Shown: piece by piece, positions 43,287 to 53,261 of the stretch
Numbering within the stretch: the first letter of the stretch is position 1
How the letters are laid out: each line of letters opens with the position of its first letter
Assembly (NCBI RefSeq): GCF_016735595.1
Contig: NZ_JAERRB010000005.1
Coordinates: 434,001 to 498,000, forward strand
Direction of reading: 5' to 3'
Length of the DNA stretch: 64,000 nt
Source: Chryseolinea lacunae
GTDB taxonomy: Bacteria > Bacteroidota > Bacteroidia > Cytophagales > Cyclobacteriaceae
Notes under the pieces: model-generated
What the model was told of the DNA's origin: nothing
Databases searched by the model: none
What the model saw: only the letters and a program-made list of their open reading frames with translations
Program-made: the position numbers and the translations under genes

Positions 43287-43344
43287 AGTTTTCGTGTTTA
43301 ATGGCGCGGTGCAAAAACATCGTCGCCTTGAAATTCGGGAATTT

Positions 43345-43375
43345 GGTAACGATGATCTAACCAACCATCGTTACC
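43345..43375 (-). other. Intra-operon RNA hairpin upstream of the thioesterase
   Basis: GGTAACGATG (43345-43354) pairs with CATCGTTACC (43366-43375) across an 11-nt loop; TTTGG/CCAAA on the flanks can extend it with a small bulge. No U-run follows, so a processing or stability element is more likely than a terminator. A second short hairpin (CCCGAC/GTCGGG, 43436-43454) overlaps the stop of the small unknown gene. Confidence 0.5.
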
Positions 43376-43442
43376 CCAAACCATAACTAAACTATCAACG
43401 TCCGCACAGCGCCCTGGGCGGGTGCGAACCTTGTGCCCGACG

Positions 43443-43709
43443 TCATGTGTCGGGTCTGGCAAATGTGATACGGTATTCCAGCTGCGAGAGCGTTTTCTCT
43501 TCGTTCGGCCGATAGCTAAAATTGTCGTATCGTTTCAGTTCGTTGCTGATCGCATCGAGCTTGGCATCTTTCTCCGGTGTCAGAAAGAAGATGGCAGCAC
43601 TCAAGCGCGTGAGGATGTTCTCATAGGGAAGTTCCCATGATTTTACAAGCCCTTGGCTTCGTAATTCATCGAGGTGCGTTTTCACTTCTATTATAGCGGG
43701 TATGTACAT
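43443..43709 (-). CDS. Small hypothetical protein in the biosynthetic cluster
   Basis: An 88-residue soluble, mostly helical protein (IIEVKTHLDELRSQGLVKSW, LPYENILTRLSAAIFFLTPE, KLDAISNELKRYDNFSYRPN). No family recognised; it is too short for a catalytic domain of the usual kinds and has no carrier Ser motif. It starts 11 nt after the ABC transporter stop, so it is translated with it. It could be an accessory factor of the transporter or synthase. Confidence 0.6.
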   Translation of the reverse strand: MYIPAIIEVKTHLDELRSQGLVKSWELPYENILTRLSAAIFFLTPEKDAKLDAISNELKRYDNFSYRPNEEKTLSQLEYRITFARPDT

Positions 43710-43719
43710 TGTTTTGTTT

Positions 43720-45411
43720 TTACGTTAAAAATGGAATTAGCAATTCTGATCCCTCGGCAACGACGATGTCGCCGTTTGTTTGCCGATCGTAGCATATGTT
43801 ACCGTAGTCGAATTTGAGAATCCGATCGGCGCACGAAAAGTAGGCATCATCATGTGTTACGGCGATGATCGTTTTTCCCATGGCTCTTAGCTTTTTGAGA
43901 AACACCTTGTAGAAGTAGGCTCTGAAAACAGGATCCTGCTCAGCCGCCCACTCGTCCAACACCAGCACATCTCTTTCCTCCATCAACGCGTATACCATGG
44001 CTAGCCGCTTTTGCTGACCCTTTGATAGCTCGTGATGGATCCGGTTGTTGTCGTCATCGAATACGACAATCTTTGATAGCTGCATCTCGCCAATGTGGGC
44101 GCGTAGCGTCGGGTTGCTGCTCGACAAATTAAACTCATCATAGTTTTCATTAAACAGGTGGTTTTGAGTGAATATTACGGATAGTTTATTGCTGTAATAA
44201 GGATAGTTCTCCAGCAGAATTTTGTTTTCGTTGTAGTAGATATGACCGGCAACAGGCTTGTAGAGACCTGTGAGCAAATGAATGAAAGTGCTTTTTCCAC
44301 TTCCATTTCCACCTACAATAAAGATCACTTCGCCCTTTCGTATCTCCAGGTTGATCGGCCCCACAACAAAAGGCTTCTCGCTTTCCTTCGCGGCATATTC
44401 ATAGGTCAGCTGTTCGAAGCGCAGGCTTTGAAAATCGCCATTGAAGTCGAGCGCCGAATTGTAGGAGATGTCGCGTTCGGTGATGGTGCTCATGGTGTCT
44501 TCGTATTTCTTTAGTCGCTCCATGGCAATTTTCACACTGGTGTAGAACGGAACAAGCGTTATCAGCGTGCCCACCGGCCCGATGAGATAAAGTATGGTGA
44601 CAATGAAGGTCGACACCATGCCCGTTTTCACATCGGTAATCACGGGAAGCAAATACATGACAAGTCCGAGAATGATGTACCAGCTGTAGCGGCCCATCAA
44701 TTCGTTGTCGAGATATTTTATCGCTGTGGTTTCACCGAGACGTTTGCCGGTTACCCGGTTCGTGCGCAAACAGGTGTTAAAAATATTCTCGCTGCGCTTG
44801 AGACCCATTTTGATTTCCTTAAACCCCTGCAACATGTCGTTGAGGTAGCGGTAGTAGTCGTTTTGCAGGTCGCGGAGTTTATTCAGCTCCGTTTCAATGC
44901 CTTTGTTCCGCTTCAGGTATACCAACAGCAAGAACACGATCACACCCAGAATAAACACGCCGCCTATAGGGGAATTTATGAACATATAGCCCATACAGCA
45001 CAGCACGATGATGGCCGAGTTGAATGCATTGATAAAGGTTTCCGGAATCTTGCCCAGCACACGTGTGTCTGAGATTGCCGTGAACACTTTCTCCACGCCC
45101 AGTTGCTCGAAGGCCTCGAATTCAGCATGTCGCAGTTTTTCGAGTACTTCCATCTCGAATTTGAACAGGATGTCGTTGGTTAGCTTCACCACATAGTATT
45201 GAAATATTTTGCTGCAAATGGCGGAGATCACAATGACACCAAAAAACAATGGCGCATTATATTTCGCATTGTCAAACAATGTGTGGTTCGAAATAGAATT
45301 GTTAATCAGTATCAGTAATCCGGTATAGGTAATGCTGTTCACTATCCCTAACAGTACCAAGAACGAGTAAAATATTTTTGATTTGCTCTTGAAGACATTG
45401 TAGATGTTCAT
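43720..45411 (-). CDS. Cyclic-peptide-export type ABC transporter (membrane and ATPase fused)
   Basis: About 563 residues from the ATG at 45411. N-terminal six-helix membrane domain (about 10-300) and C-terminal ATPase: Walker A with K373 in GGNGSGKSTFIHLL, signature LSKGQQKRLAMVYAL, Walker B DVLVLDEWAAEQDP, and H-loop AVTHDDAYF. The WAAEQDP after Walker B and the KGQQKRLA signature are typical of SyrD/PvdE-like exporters of nonribosomal peptides. It would move the product or a precursor across the inner membrane. It follows the PKS gene by about 40 nt. Confidence 0.92.
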   Translation of the reverse strand: MNIYNVFKSKSKIFYSFLVLLGIVNSITYTGLLILINNSISNHTLFDNAKYNAPLFFGVIVISAICSKIFQYYVVKLTNDILFKFEMEVLEKLRHAEFEAFEQLGVEKVFTAISDTRVLGKIPETFINAFNSAIIVLCCMGYMFINSPIGGVFILGVIVFLLLVYLKRNKGIETELNKLRDLQNDYYRYLNDMLQGFKEIKMGLKRSENIFNTCLRTNRVTGKRLGETTAIKYLDNELMGRYSWYIILGLVMYLLPVITDVKTGMVSTFIVTILYLIGPVGTLITLVPFYTSVKIAMERLKKYEDTMSTITERDISYNSALDFNGDFQSLRFEQLTYEYAAKESEKPFVVGPINLEIRKGEVIFIVGGNGSGKSTFIHLLTGLYKPVAGHIYYNENKILLENYPYYSNKLSVIFTQNHLFNENYDEFNLSSSNPTLRAHIGEMQLSKIVVFDDDNNRIHHELSKGQQKRLAMVYALMEERDVLVLDEWAAEQDPVFRAYFYKVFLKKLRAMGKTIIAVTHDDAYFSCADRILKFDYGNICYDRQTNGDIVVAEGSELLIPFLT

Positions 45412-45452
45412 ATGCACTAAAAGTTAGGGTTAGAAAAAGAAGAAAGGCTGCA

Positions 45453-48400
45453 CTAGTTGATGTTCACAGAAATATTTTCCAACACTTGCGCGGGAAACAT
45501 CTTTTCGAAAATGGCGTTTGTCAACTCGCGTAGGGTTGAGCGGGTGTAGACGATACTTGTTTCCATTTTGACTTGAAACTTTTCCTGCACCATTTTTATA
45601 AATTCAATGGCCATGAGCGAATCCATGCCCGTGTCCAGGAGGTTCCTGTCGATGTCGAGCGCACAAATGCCGAGCACGCTTTCTGTAATCAACTGAAGGT
45701 TGTGAACGATGAGTGCGCGTGATTTATCTTCCGGCAAAATCCGGATCTGTTGCGACAGTGGTGTAACGTCTTCTTCGGCATCGGCCGCCTGAGGTGCGGG
45801 AAAGTCGTTGAACATGGCAGTCGTCTGACTAAACACCTGAAAGAGTTTTCGCACATCGCAGTCCATAGCCACAGCCTGACGCGCACGTTGCACCGCCAGC
45901 CGATCGAGAATTTGCGGAATGGCGGCAACGTCCAGCAGCCTGAGTCCTACTTTTGCCATAAAACTTTCGTCGAACACGTCTTTCAATTTTGCCACCATGC
46001 CCAGTTTGCCCACAGGCCCCCAGTTAATGCACAGGCACGGCAGGCCACACGATTTGCGATAGTGTGCAAAGCCGTCGAGAAATGCATTTGCCGCTGCATA
46101 GCCACTCATTTGTTTTGATCCGGTGAGCGAAGAGATCGACGAAAAACAGATGAAAAATTCAAGACGCATCTCTTTCGTGAGTTGGTGAAGATTCCAGGTG
46201 CCCACCGTTTTGGGAAGCAGCATGGCGCTGAATTCGTCCTCACTTTGGTCTTGCGCCATTTTTAGCTGGGCCGTTCCGGCAGCGTGGACAACACCGCCCA
46301 CTTCGCGATCTAAGGTGTTGAACACGGCTTCGATCTCATGACGTTTGGCAACATCGGCCTTTCGCACCTGAATGTTCACCGTGTGACTGACCAAACGACT
46401 AAACGATTCCTGATCGCCGATGACACCGCTCTTGGTGACCAGCACCAGGTGCCGGGCTCCCTTGCGTATCAGCCACTCTGCTGTTTGCAATCCCAGACCG
46501 CCAAGCCCCCCCACCACGACATAGGCCTTTTGTGCATCGCACACCAGGCCAGACGTTATGCTGGCAGGTGCGGCACTCTTGACCATGCGCATCACAAAGC
46601 GTTCGCTGTTGCGATAGGCAATCCGGTCCTCCTTGCTCACGTGGCATAGTTCGTCGCGCAAACGGACAACGTTCGTTTCGTCGTTGTCCACATCGAGGTC
46701 AATGTTTTTGAATTTGATCCTGGGATTTTCAAGGCCCAGGGTGCGGCCGAGTCCCCACAGGGTGGCGTGTTGCACGCGAAGATTTTGTTCTGTGTCGACT
46801 ACATGTTGGGTGGCCCGTGAAATGATAAAGAAATGAAGATCGTTTTTGCGATACGTCGAAAAGGCATTGAAAAGATGAATCACCGATTGGCATGTGCGCA
46901 TGTATTCACTACACAGCTCGTCGCCCGAAAAATCGCCGGGAAGAGACGTGCCGTCGAGGCACCAGAGGTTCACCAATCCTTTCACCACCATAGACGGATG
47001 ACGGATTATATCGGTTGCCAGTTTTTCACAGTGACTCGCGTTGGCGGGGTCGATCCGGTAGTGAAACGGATCAACCTGCTGATAGCGATCGTTCTGCTCC
47101 ACCAGAATGTAGGGGCGATCGTGTTGCGCGAGTTGCTGCATCAGCCGGTCGGCAAAGCCCGACCGATCGGCAAGCAAAATCCAGGGTTGATCTTTTGTGA
47201 GGTCCGTTTCCGGCAGCGCAGCGTCGTCGTCATTGATTTTCCAGAACACATCGTAAAGAAGATTGTCTACCGTTTTGTCGGGCAGCTGTTTGGTGCTGGG
47301 GGTTTCCGGTTGGGGCGTGGTGGTGCTCCGATTGTTGTCGGTGAGCCAGTAGCGTTTCCGTTGAAATGGAAATTTCGGCAGGTCGCAACGGTGCGCGCCT
47401 TGCGGATAGAGGTTTTCCCAGTTCACATCAAACCCGATGGCATATAGCTTTGCCAGTGCGGTGTACATTGTCTTATGGGCGCTTTCGTCGCGCTTCAGGG
47501 ACGTGAGCACCACGGCTTCTTTTCCGCTTGCTTCCAGCACCTGGGTGATCGGCGACGACAACACGGGGTGAGGCCCTATTTCGAGAAACACGTTGAATTG
47601 GTCGCGCAGCAAACTTTCCATAGCCGCGGCAAACCGCACAGGGCTCACCACATTTTGAACCCAATAGTCAGCACCGAACTCCAGACCGTCGCGAACATCG
47701 CCGGTGAGGGTAGAATAAATCGGAACGGCATGCATGTGAGATTCAACGCTACCCATATGTGCCTCCATGGTTTCGCTGCAAGCTTGCATGAGCGGGCTAT
47801 GAAAGGCGTAGTCTCTCGAAAAATCTTTCACGGCAAGACCCTTGCTTTTTAGTCGCGCCACGGCCATTGCCAGCCGATCGTGTTTTCCGGAAATCAAGGT
47901 GTTTGCATGGCTATTGTAGGCAGCAATGCTAACGTCGCTTCCAAATTCCGATGCAGGCAAATTTCCGTTCACCGTGGCCGGATCGTGATAGACGATGGCC
48001 ATGGCGCCGTGACCTTTGATTTCCTGCATGGTCTTGCCACGATGATATATAATTTTTATGGCGTCGTTCAGGGTAAGAACGCCGGCCACACAGGCTGCTG
48101 CCACTTCGCCCATGCTGTGGCCCACCACGGCGCTGGGCACGATGCCCCAACTCTTCCAAAGTTCGGCCAGCGCTATCTGAATGCTGAAGATGATGGGCTG
48201 GGCAAACTCTGTTTCATTATGGTCTACCCATTGACGGTCTTCTGTTATTTTGTTTATGAGCGACCAACCGGCCGACTCTGCTTTTAGCAGCCGTTCGCAT
48301 TGTTTGATGACGTTGCGAAAAACTTCTTCCTGCGCAAACAATTCGCGCGCCATTCCCAGCCATTGTGCTCCTTGTCCGGAGAAAACAAACACCAGGTTTT

Positions 48401-51400
48401 GCTGTTGGTGCGTTTTGGTTCTGCCGGGCATTGCAAAGGCATTGACCCGTTTTTGAACACTGTCGCCCAACACCTGCAACAGGTGGACCGGCGAATCAGA
48501 CACCACCCCAAGCCTGCAGGGATGATGCATGCGTTTCACTCCTGCTGCATGCGCCGCGTCGGTCATGTTGAATGCCCCGTGTGCCGCTTGCTTCTGAAAT
48601 GTTTTCGTATAGTCTATCAACGCCTCGGGCGTGTGGGCCGACAGTGGAAAAATGTTCCAGCGCGATGGCTTGCCTGATGCCGGCGGTATTGCCAGCCAGG
48701 GTTCCAGGCTCGATGGTGCTTCGTGTCGCGAAGTTCGCGCATAGATCGTGTTCCAATCGACATCGTGGCCTGCTTCGCAGGCGGCCGAGAGGGTGGCGAG
48801 CATCGTCTTTCGCGCATCCTCGTTTCGTTCGAGCGTGCTTTTTATCCACGCATTTTTCTCCTTGTTGTCAAGTGTTTCGCTAATGGATTTGCTGAGGATC
48901 GGATGCGGACTCAGTTCGATAAACAAATGATCCTGTTCACCCGCCAACACACCAATGCCCTGAAAGAAGCGGACCGGCTTTCTCAAGTTGTGAACCCAGT
49001 AGGTGCTGTTGAACTGTTCATAGCCGAGGCGTTTCCCATGAACGGTTGAAACGATGGGGATATGCGCCGGCAAGGGCGTGATGTCGGACAGGGCCTCCAG
49101 AAGTTCTTTGCGCAGGCTGTCCATCTGTGCACTGTGCGACGCCACATCCACGTTGATTTGTTTGCAATAGATGTTGGCCGTGTTCAATTGATCTACGATT
49201 GCGGCCACTGCGGTGGTGTCGCCCGAAAGAACGGTGGATACGGGACTGTTGTAGGCTGCAATGGAAACGCTGTCGCCATACGGTGCCAGTATCGGGGCAA
49301 GGGCATCGCTGTTCAGTTCTACTACGGCCATGCTTCCCTTTCCGGCCACGTTCGACAAGAGTCTGCTTCTGACGCAAATGATTTTCATGGCATCGCGCAA
49401 GGTCAACACTCCGGCGATGTGCGCCGCGGCCACCTCTCCCATGCTGTGACCGATCACCACGTTGGGCCGGATGCCCCACGATTCCCACAATGCCGCCAAT
49501 CCCACCTGAATGGAAAAGATGAGCGGCTGAATGATTTCTATCGGAGTTTGTTTTGCACTGGCGCCGGCGGTGAGTTCTTCAAGAACCGAAACACCATAAA
49601 ATGTTTTACCAAGGGCATCGCATTGTTTGATTTTGCTTCTAAACACAGGTTCGTGTTGAAGCAACGACAAGCCCATGCCAATCCATTGCGACCCCTGACC
49701 GGAGCACACAAACGCGATTGGCGGCACAGTGCTGTTGATATCTGTTTTTTCGGCAAAAGGTTCACCGCCCAGCGCGGTCGTTAGTTGCATGGCAAGGTCT
49801 TCGAACGTGTCGGCCGTGAATGCGCGGCGATGTGCGGCAAGCGAAACTCTGCTATTGATGGCAAAGCAAAACTCGCTCAGTGTAAGTGTCTTTTCTGCCT
49901 GGACCAGTGTTAACGTGGCCTTCATCAGATTCTGTAATTCCTCGTGCGTGGTCGACGACAAGGTTAACAGGGCTTGGAGCCGCGATTGCGCTTCGCCTTG
50001 CAACACCACGTGACAGTTGGTGCCTCCAAAACCAAATGAACTAACCCCCGCGAGTGCAGGCTTGCCCAGTTCGGGCCATGGCGTCAGCGTTTTGGGAACG
50101 CTCAGCTTCAACTCGTTGAACGAGATGTTGGGGTTGGGACTTTCGAAATTAAGATTCTGCGGAATTTGTCTGTGTTCTATGGCCAGCGCTACTTTGATGA
50201 GGCCTGCAATTCCGGCAGCGCCTTCGAGGTGACCAATGTTTGTTTTGACAGAGCCCAACAACAGTGCGTTGTCGTCATTTCGATTTGCCGATAAGATCTT
50301 GCCAAGGGCTTTTGCTTCGATGGGATCGCCCAGGATGGTGCCCGTCCCGTGAGTTTCTACGAAGTGAACTTTGTGCGGTTCCACCCCTGCGCGTTCGTAG
50401 GCTTCGCTCAGGGCTTCTTCCTGGGCCTTGGGATTTGGTGCGGTCAGGCCGTTGCTAAAGCCGTCGTTGTTCACGGCGCTCTCCAGCACGGTGGCATAGA
50501 TGCGGTCGCCATCGCGCAATGCTTTCGACAATGGTTTCAGGACCACCACGCCGCCGCCTTCTCCACGTACATAACCGTTTGCGCGCGAATCAAACGCCTT
50601 CGATTGTCCGTCGGGCGCCATGGCTCCGAATTTGGCCATGGCGATTGTGCTTTCGGGTGTCAATATCAGGTTCACGCCGCCGGCCAGTGCCATATCGCAT
50701 TCGCCTCTGCGAATGCTTTGCATGGCCAGGTGCACGGTGACGAGACCGGAAGAACACGCGGTGTCGATGGTGAGGCTGGGGCCGCGAAGTCCAAACGTGT
50801 AGGACACGCGGTTAGCAATGATGCTGTGGTGCAGCCCTGTGGCTGTGTGCTGAACAATGTTGTTTGGACCATTGCGGCTGTTCAAGATGAGGTAGTCGTT
50901 CCAGATGGCGCTGTAAAACACACCGGTCTTACTGTCTTTCAATGACGCCGGAACAACGCCCAGGTCTTCAAACGCCTCCCACGAAAGTTCGAGCATGAGC
51001 CGCTGTTGCGGATCTATCTGAACGGCCTCCTTGGGTGTGATGCCAAAAAATTCGGGATCAAATTTATCTACCTGTTCCAGAAACCCTCCCCATCGTGTGT
51101 TCATCTTTCCCGCCTGGGTATTGTCGCTGTCATAAAACTCGTCAGCGTCCCATCGATCGGCGGGCACATTCACAATGCCGCTGAGGCCATTCTTCAACAA
51201 CTCCCAGTAGGCATTCTTATCGGCCGCATTTGGAAAACGGCAAGCCATGCCCACGATGGCGATCGGCTCGTGTGTTACGGGTGTGTAGTCGCGCGGGCGG
51301 GTCTGCGTTGATGGTGCCGGGCCCGATTTTTTTGATATCAGGTGGGCGATCAGTTCCTGAAGGGTTGGATAATCCCAAACCAACGTCTGCTCCAGTGGCC

Positions 51401-51563
51401 TTGAAAGCCAGGCGGATAATTTATGTATAAGTAATGTCGCATTTTTCGAATCCAGTCCATATTCTTTGAAGCGCTTGTGGATGCTGATTTGATTTCTGTC
51501 AATGCCCAGTATATCGGACAATTTCTCCAGCAACCATGAACGTATTTCATGTTCCTCTTTCAT
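45453..51563 (-). CDS. Type I polyketide synthase ACP-KS-AT-AT-KR-ACP
   Basis: A 2,036-residue PKS. ACP1 about 5-78 (carrier S39 in GLDSKNA). KS 99-525 with C270 (DTACSSG), H405 (HGTGT) and H445 (NIGHLEG). AT1 about 613-905, S707 in GHSMGE, specificity motif VASH at 807-810. AT2 about 970-1345 with its own linker, S1150 in GHSMGE, motif YAFH at 1252-1255. KR about 1430-1900 (GGLGGLG at 1685-1691, active Tyr in GYAAAN at 1822). ACP2 with S1982 (GMDSLMA). No dehydratase, enoyl reductase or thioesterase. The N-terminal ACP plus two ATs matches myxobacterial first modules (for example MtaB of myxothiazol), where AT1 loads the starter and AT2 the extender. KR would leave a 3-hydroxyl. The gene directly follows the serine A-domain gene. 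Confidence 0.95.
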   Translation of the reverse strand: MKEEHEIRSWLLEKLSDILGIDRNQISIHKRFKEYGLDSKNATLLIHKLSAWLSRPLEQTLVWDYPTLQELIAHLISKKSGPAPSTQTRPRDYTPVTHEPIAIVGMACRFPNAADKNAYWELLKNGLSGIVNVPADRWDADEFYDSDNTQAGKMNTRWGGFLEQVDKFDPEFFGITPKEAVQIDPQQRLMLELSWEAFEDLGVVPASLKDSKTGVFYSAIWNDYLILNSRNGPNNIVQHTATGLHHSIIANRVSYTFGLRGPSLTIDTACSSGLVTVHLAMQSIRRGECDMALAGGVNLILTPESTIAMAKFGAMAPDGQSKAFDSRANGYVRGEGGGVVVLKPLSKALRDGDRIYATVLESAVNNDGFSNGLTAPNPKAQEEALSEAYERAGVEPHKVHFVETHGTGTILGDPIEAKALGKILSANRNDDNALLLGSVKTNIGHLEGAAGIAGLIKVALAIEHRQIPQNLNFESPNPNISFNELKLSVPKTLTPWPELGKPALAGVSSFGFGGTNCHVVLQGEAQSRLQALLTLSSTTHEELQNLMKATLTLVQAEKTLTLSEFCFAINSRVSLAAHRRAFTADTFEDLAMQLTTALGGEPFAEKTDINSTVPPIAFVCSGQGSQWIGMGLSLLQHEPVFRSKIKQCDALGKTFYGVSVLEELTAGASAKQTPIEIIQPLIFSIQVGLAALWESWGIRPNVVIGHSMGEVAAAHIAGVLTLRDAMKIICVRSRLLSNVAGKGSMAVVELNSDALAPILAPYGDSVSIAAYNSPVSTVLSGDTTAVAAIVDQLNTANIYCKQINVDVASHSAQMDSLRKELLEALSDITPLPAHIPIVSTVHGKRLGYEQFNSTYWVHNLRKPVRFFQGIGVLAGEQDHLFIELSPHPILSKSISETLDNKEKNAWIKSTLERNEDARKTMLATLSAACEAGHDVDWNTIYARTSRHEAPSSLEPWLAIPPASGKPSRWNIFPLSAHTPEALIDYTKTFQKQAAHGAFNMTDAAHAAGVKRMHHPCRLGVVSDSPVHLLQVLGDSVQKRVNAFAMPGRTKTHQQQNLVFVFSGQGAQWLGMARELFAQEEVFRNVIKQCERLLKAESAGWSLINKITEDRQWVDHNETEFAQPIIFSIQIALAELWKSWGIVPSAVVGHSMGEVAAACVAGVLTLNDAIKIIYHRGKTMQEIKGHGAMAIVYHDPATVNGNLPASEFGSDVSIAAYNSHANTLISGKHDRLAMAVARLKSKGLAVKDFSRDYAFHSPLMQACSETMEAHMGSVESHMHAVPIYSTLTGDVRDGLEFGADYWVQNVVSPVRFAAAMESLLRDQFNVFLEIGPHPVLSSPITQVLEASGKEAVVLTSLKRDESAHKTMYTALAKLYAIGFDVNWENLYPQGAHRCDLPKFPFQRKRYWLTDNNRSTTTPQPETPSTKQLPDKTVDNLLYDVFWKINDDDAALPETDLTKDQPWILLADRSGFADRLMQQLAQHDRPYILVEQNDRYQQVDPFHYRIDPANASHCEKLATDIIRHPSMVVKGLVNLWCLDGTSLPGDFSGDELCSEYMRTCQSVIHLFNAFSTYRKNDLHFFIISRATQHVVDTEQNLRVQHATLWGLGRTLGLENPRIKFKNIDLDVDNDETNVVRLRDELCHVSKEDRIAYRNSERFVMRMVKSAAPASITSGLVCDAQKAYVVVGGLGGLGLQTAEWLIRKGARHLVLVTKSGVIGDQESFSRLVSHTVNIQVRKADVAKRHEIEAVFNTLDREVGGVVHAAGTAQLKMAQDQSEDEFSAMLLPKTVGTWNLHQLTKEMRLEFFICFSSISSLTGSKQMSGYAAANAFLDGFAHYRKSCGLPCLCINWGPVGKLGMVAKLKDVFDESFMAKVGLRLLDVAAIPQILDRLAVQRARQAVAMDCDVRKLFQVFSQTTAMFNDFPAPQAADAEEDVTPLSQQIRILPEDKSRALIVHNLQLITESVLGICALDIDRNLLDTGMDSLMAIEFIKMVQEKFQVKMETSIVYTRSTLRELTNAIFEKMFPAQVLENISVNIN

Positions 51564-51639
51564 AAAAACGATGGTTAAGATAAAGGTTAAGCAAAGGCTG
51601 CCGCGATGGGCATGGTCTTAACACAAAAGCGGGCGCTCG

Positions 51640-53244
51640 TTAAACGGAGCGTGGGTCCGGCAATGCTTTCCGATCGGCCTTGCCGTTTGGCGTCAAGGGG
51701 ATGGCATCAAGCTTTATGAACCGCGAAGGGATCATATAGTCGGGCAAGTTGCCTGCCAGGAAGTTTTTCAATTCTTTGGGTGCTATTTCGGTCGTCGCGG
51801 TGTAGTAGGCCACAATCACGACGACGCTTTCGGAGTATTGTCTGGTATGGACAATGCACTCGTCAATTTGTTCGTGCTTCAGCAACCGGGCTTCAATTTC
51901 TCCCAGTTCAATGCGCAGTCCGCGAATTTTCACCTGGTTGTCGATGCGGTTGATGTAGTCGATGTTGCCATCGGGAAACCAACGGGCCAGATCGCCCGTC
52001 CTGTACATTTGTTCGCCTTCAGCAAAAGGATTTTTTACAAATTTTTGTGCCGTCAGTTCCACGCGATTCAAATACCCTCTCGCCACGCCTACGCCGGCAA
52101 TGATGAGCTCGCCTTCTTCGCCCACCGACAAAACATTGTGTTCGTGGCCGGCAATATAGATCTGCGTATTGCTGATGGGTTTTCCGATCGGAATTTTTCC
52201 TTCCACCTCGCCGTTTGCACAATCATAGTGCGTTACGTCGACCGTGGCTTCCGTGGGACCGTAGAGGTTGATTAGCGATTTGTTGCCGTCTACATTAAAC
52301 AATGTATTGAACTGACTGACGTGTTTGGTGCTGAGCTTTTCTCCGCTGGCAAAAACCAGTCGCACGCTTGCCAGTTTGTTTGTGCTGTCGTAGGCCTGGA
52401 TGTATTCCAGAAACACACCGAGCATAGACGGCACAAAATGCATAACGGAAACGCTATGCTGTTCGATGGTGTCGATAATCGTGGCCGGATTTTTTTCACC
52501 GTTTGGTGCCAGAAGACACATTTGCGCGCCTTCTATGGCCCACCAGAACAACTCCCACACCGACACATCAAAATTGTAGGGTGTCTTTTGCAGCAGCACA
52601 TCGTCTGGCTGAATGGGATAGGCATGTTGCATCCACTTCAACCGATTCACTACCGATCGATGTTCGATGAGCACACCCTTGGGCATGCCGGTTGAGCCCG
52701 AGGTGTAGATGACATAGAGCAGGTCGCGACTGGTGTTGATGCACGGCAGCGGCTGGTCGTCTACAGGCACGTTAAAATTTTCAAGCGCCACCACGGCGCC
52801 GGTGAAGTCCTTCACCTTGTCGCGCCACTCTTCCTGTACAAGCAGGATGCCCGCCTGACTGTCGTCGAGCAGCAGCAGCACTCTGGCAAAGGGATCGTAG
52901 GGAGAAAGGGGAAGGTATGCGCCACCGGCTTTCATGATACCAAAGATTCCGATTATCATTTCGAGCGATCGCGTGCACAGGATGCCCACAATCTGTTCGC
53001 GGCAAACACCTTCCTTGCGGAGGTGGCGTGCCAACGCATTGGCGCGGGCATTCAGTTCGCCGTAGGTCAGCGTTTCATTTTTATATTTCACGGCGATGCG
53101 GCCGGGATCGCGCGCCACATGGCGTTCGAATAATTCCTGCACGGTCACGTCTTCTTCGAACGGAAAATCGGTGTCGTTGAAGTCGATCAACACGTCGGCT
53201 TCGTTCGCAGCCCATGCGGTGGTTTTTGGATACGTGGTGTTCAT
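51640..53244 (-). CDS. Free-standing adenylation domain, serine code
   Basis: About 534 residues from the ATG at 53244 (MNTTYPKTTAW); longer readings overlap the next gene and are not protein-like. A-domain cores: LLYVIYTSGSTGMPKG (A3), NFDVSVWELF (A4), NLYGPTEATVDV (A5), YRTGDLARW (A7), DNQVKIRGLRIELGEIE (A8) and NGKADRKAL (A10). By alignment to GrsA the pocket reads D-V-W-H-F-S-L-V-D-K, the serine code of EntF. No carrier is attached. With the ACP, acyl dehydrogenase and hydroxyacyl dehydrogenase upstream it forms the gene set that makes aminomalonyl-ACP in zwittermicin (ZmaJ, H, I, G). Alternatively it loads Ser onto the C-T protein. Confidence 0.92.
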   Translation of the reverse strand: MNTTYPKTTAWAANEADVLIDFNDTDFPFEEDVTVQELFERHVARDPGRIAVKYKNETLTYGELNARANALARHLRKEGVCREQIVGILCTRSLEMIIGIFGIMKAGGAYLPLSPYDPFARVLLLLDDSQAGILLVQEEWRDKVKDFTGAVVALENFNVPVDDQPLPCINTSRDLLYVIYTSGSTGMPKGVLIEHRSVVNRLKWMQHAYPIQPDDVLLQKTPYNFDVSVWELFWWAIEGAQMCLLAPNGEKNPATIIDTIEQHSVSVMHFVPSMLGVFLEYIQAYDSTNKLASVRLVFASGEKLSTKHVSQFNTLFNVDGNKSLINLYGPTEATVDVTHYDCANGEVEGKIPIGKPISNTQIYIAGHEHNVLSVGEEGELIIAGVGVARGYLNRVELTAQKFVKNPFAEGEQMYRTGDLARWFPDGNIDYINRIDNQVKIRGLRIELGEIEARLLKHEQIDECIVHTRQYSESVVVIVAYYTATTEIAPKELKNFLAGNLPDYMIPSRFIKLDAIPLTPNGKADRKALPDPRSV

Positions 53245-53261
53245 GGTGCGTTCAGTTTTTA

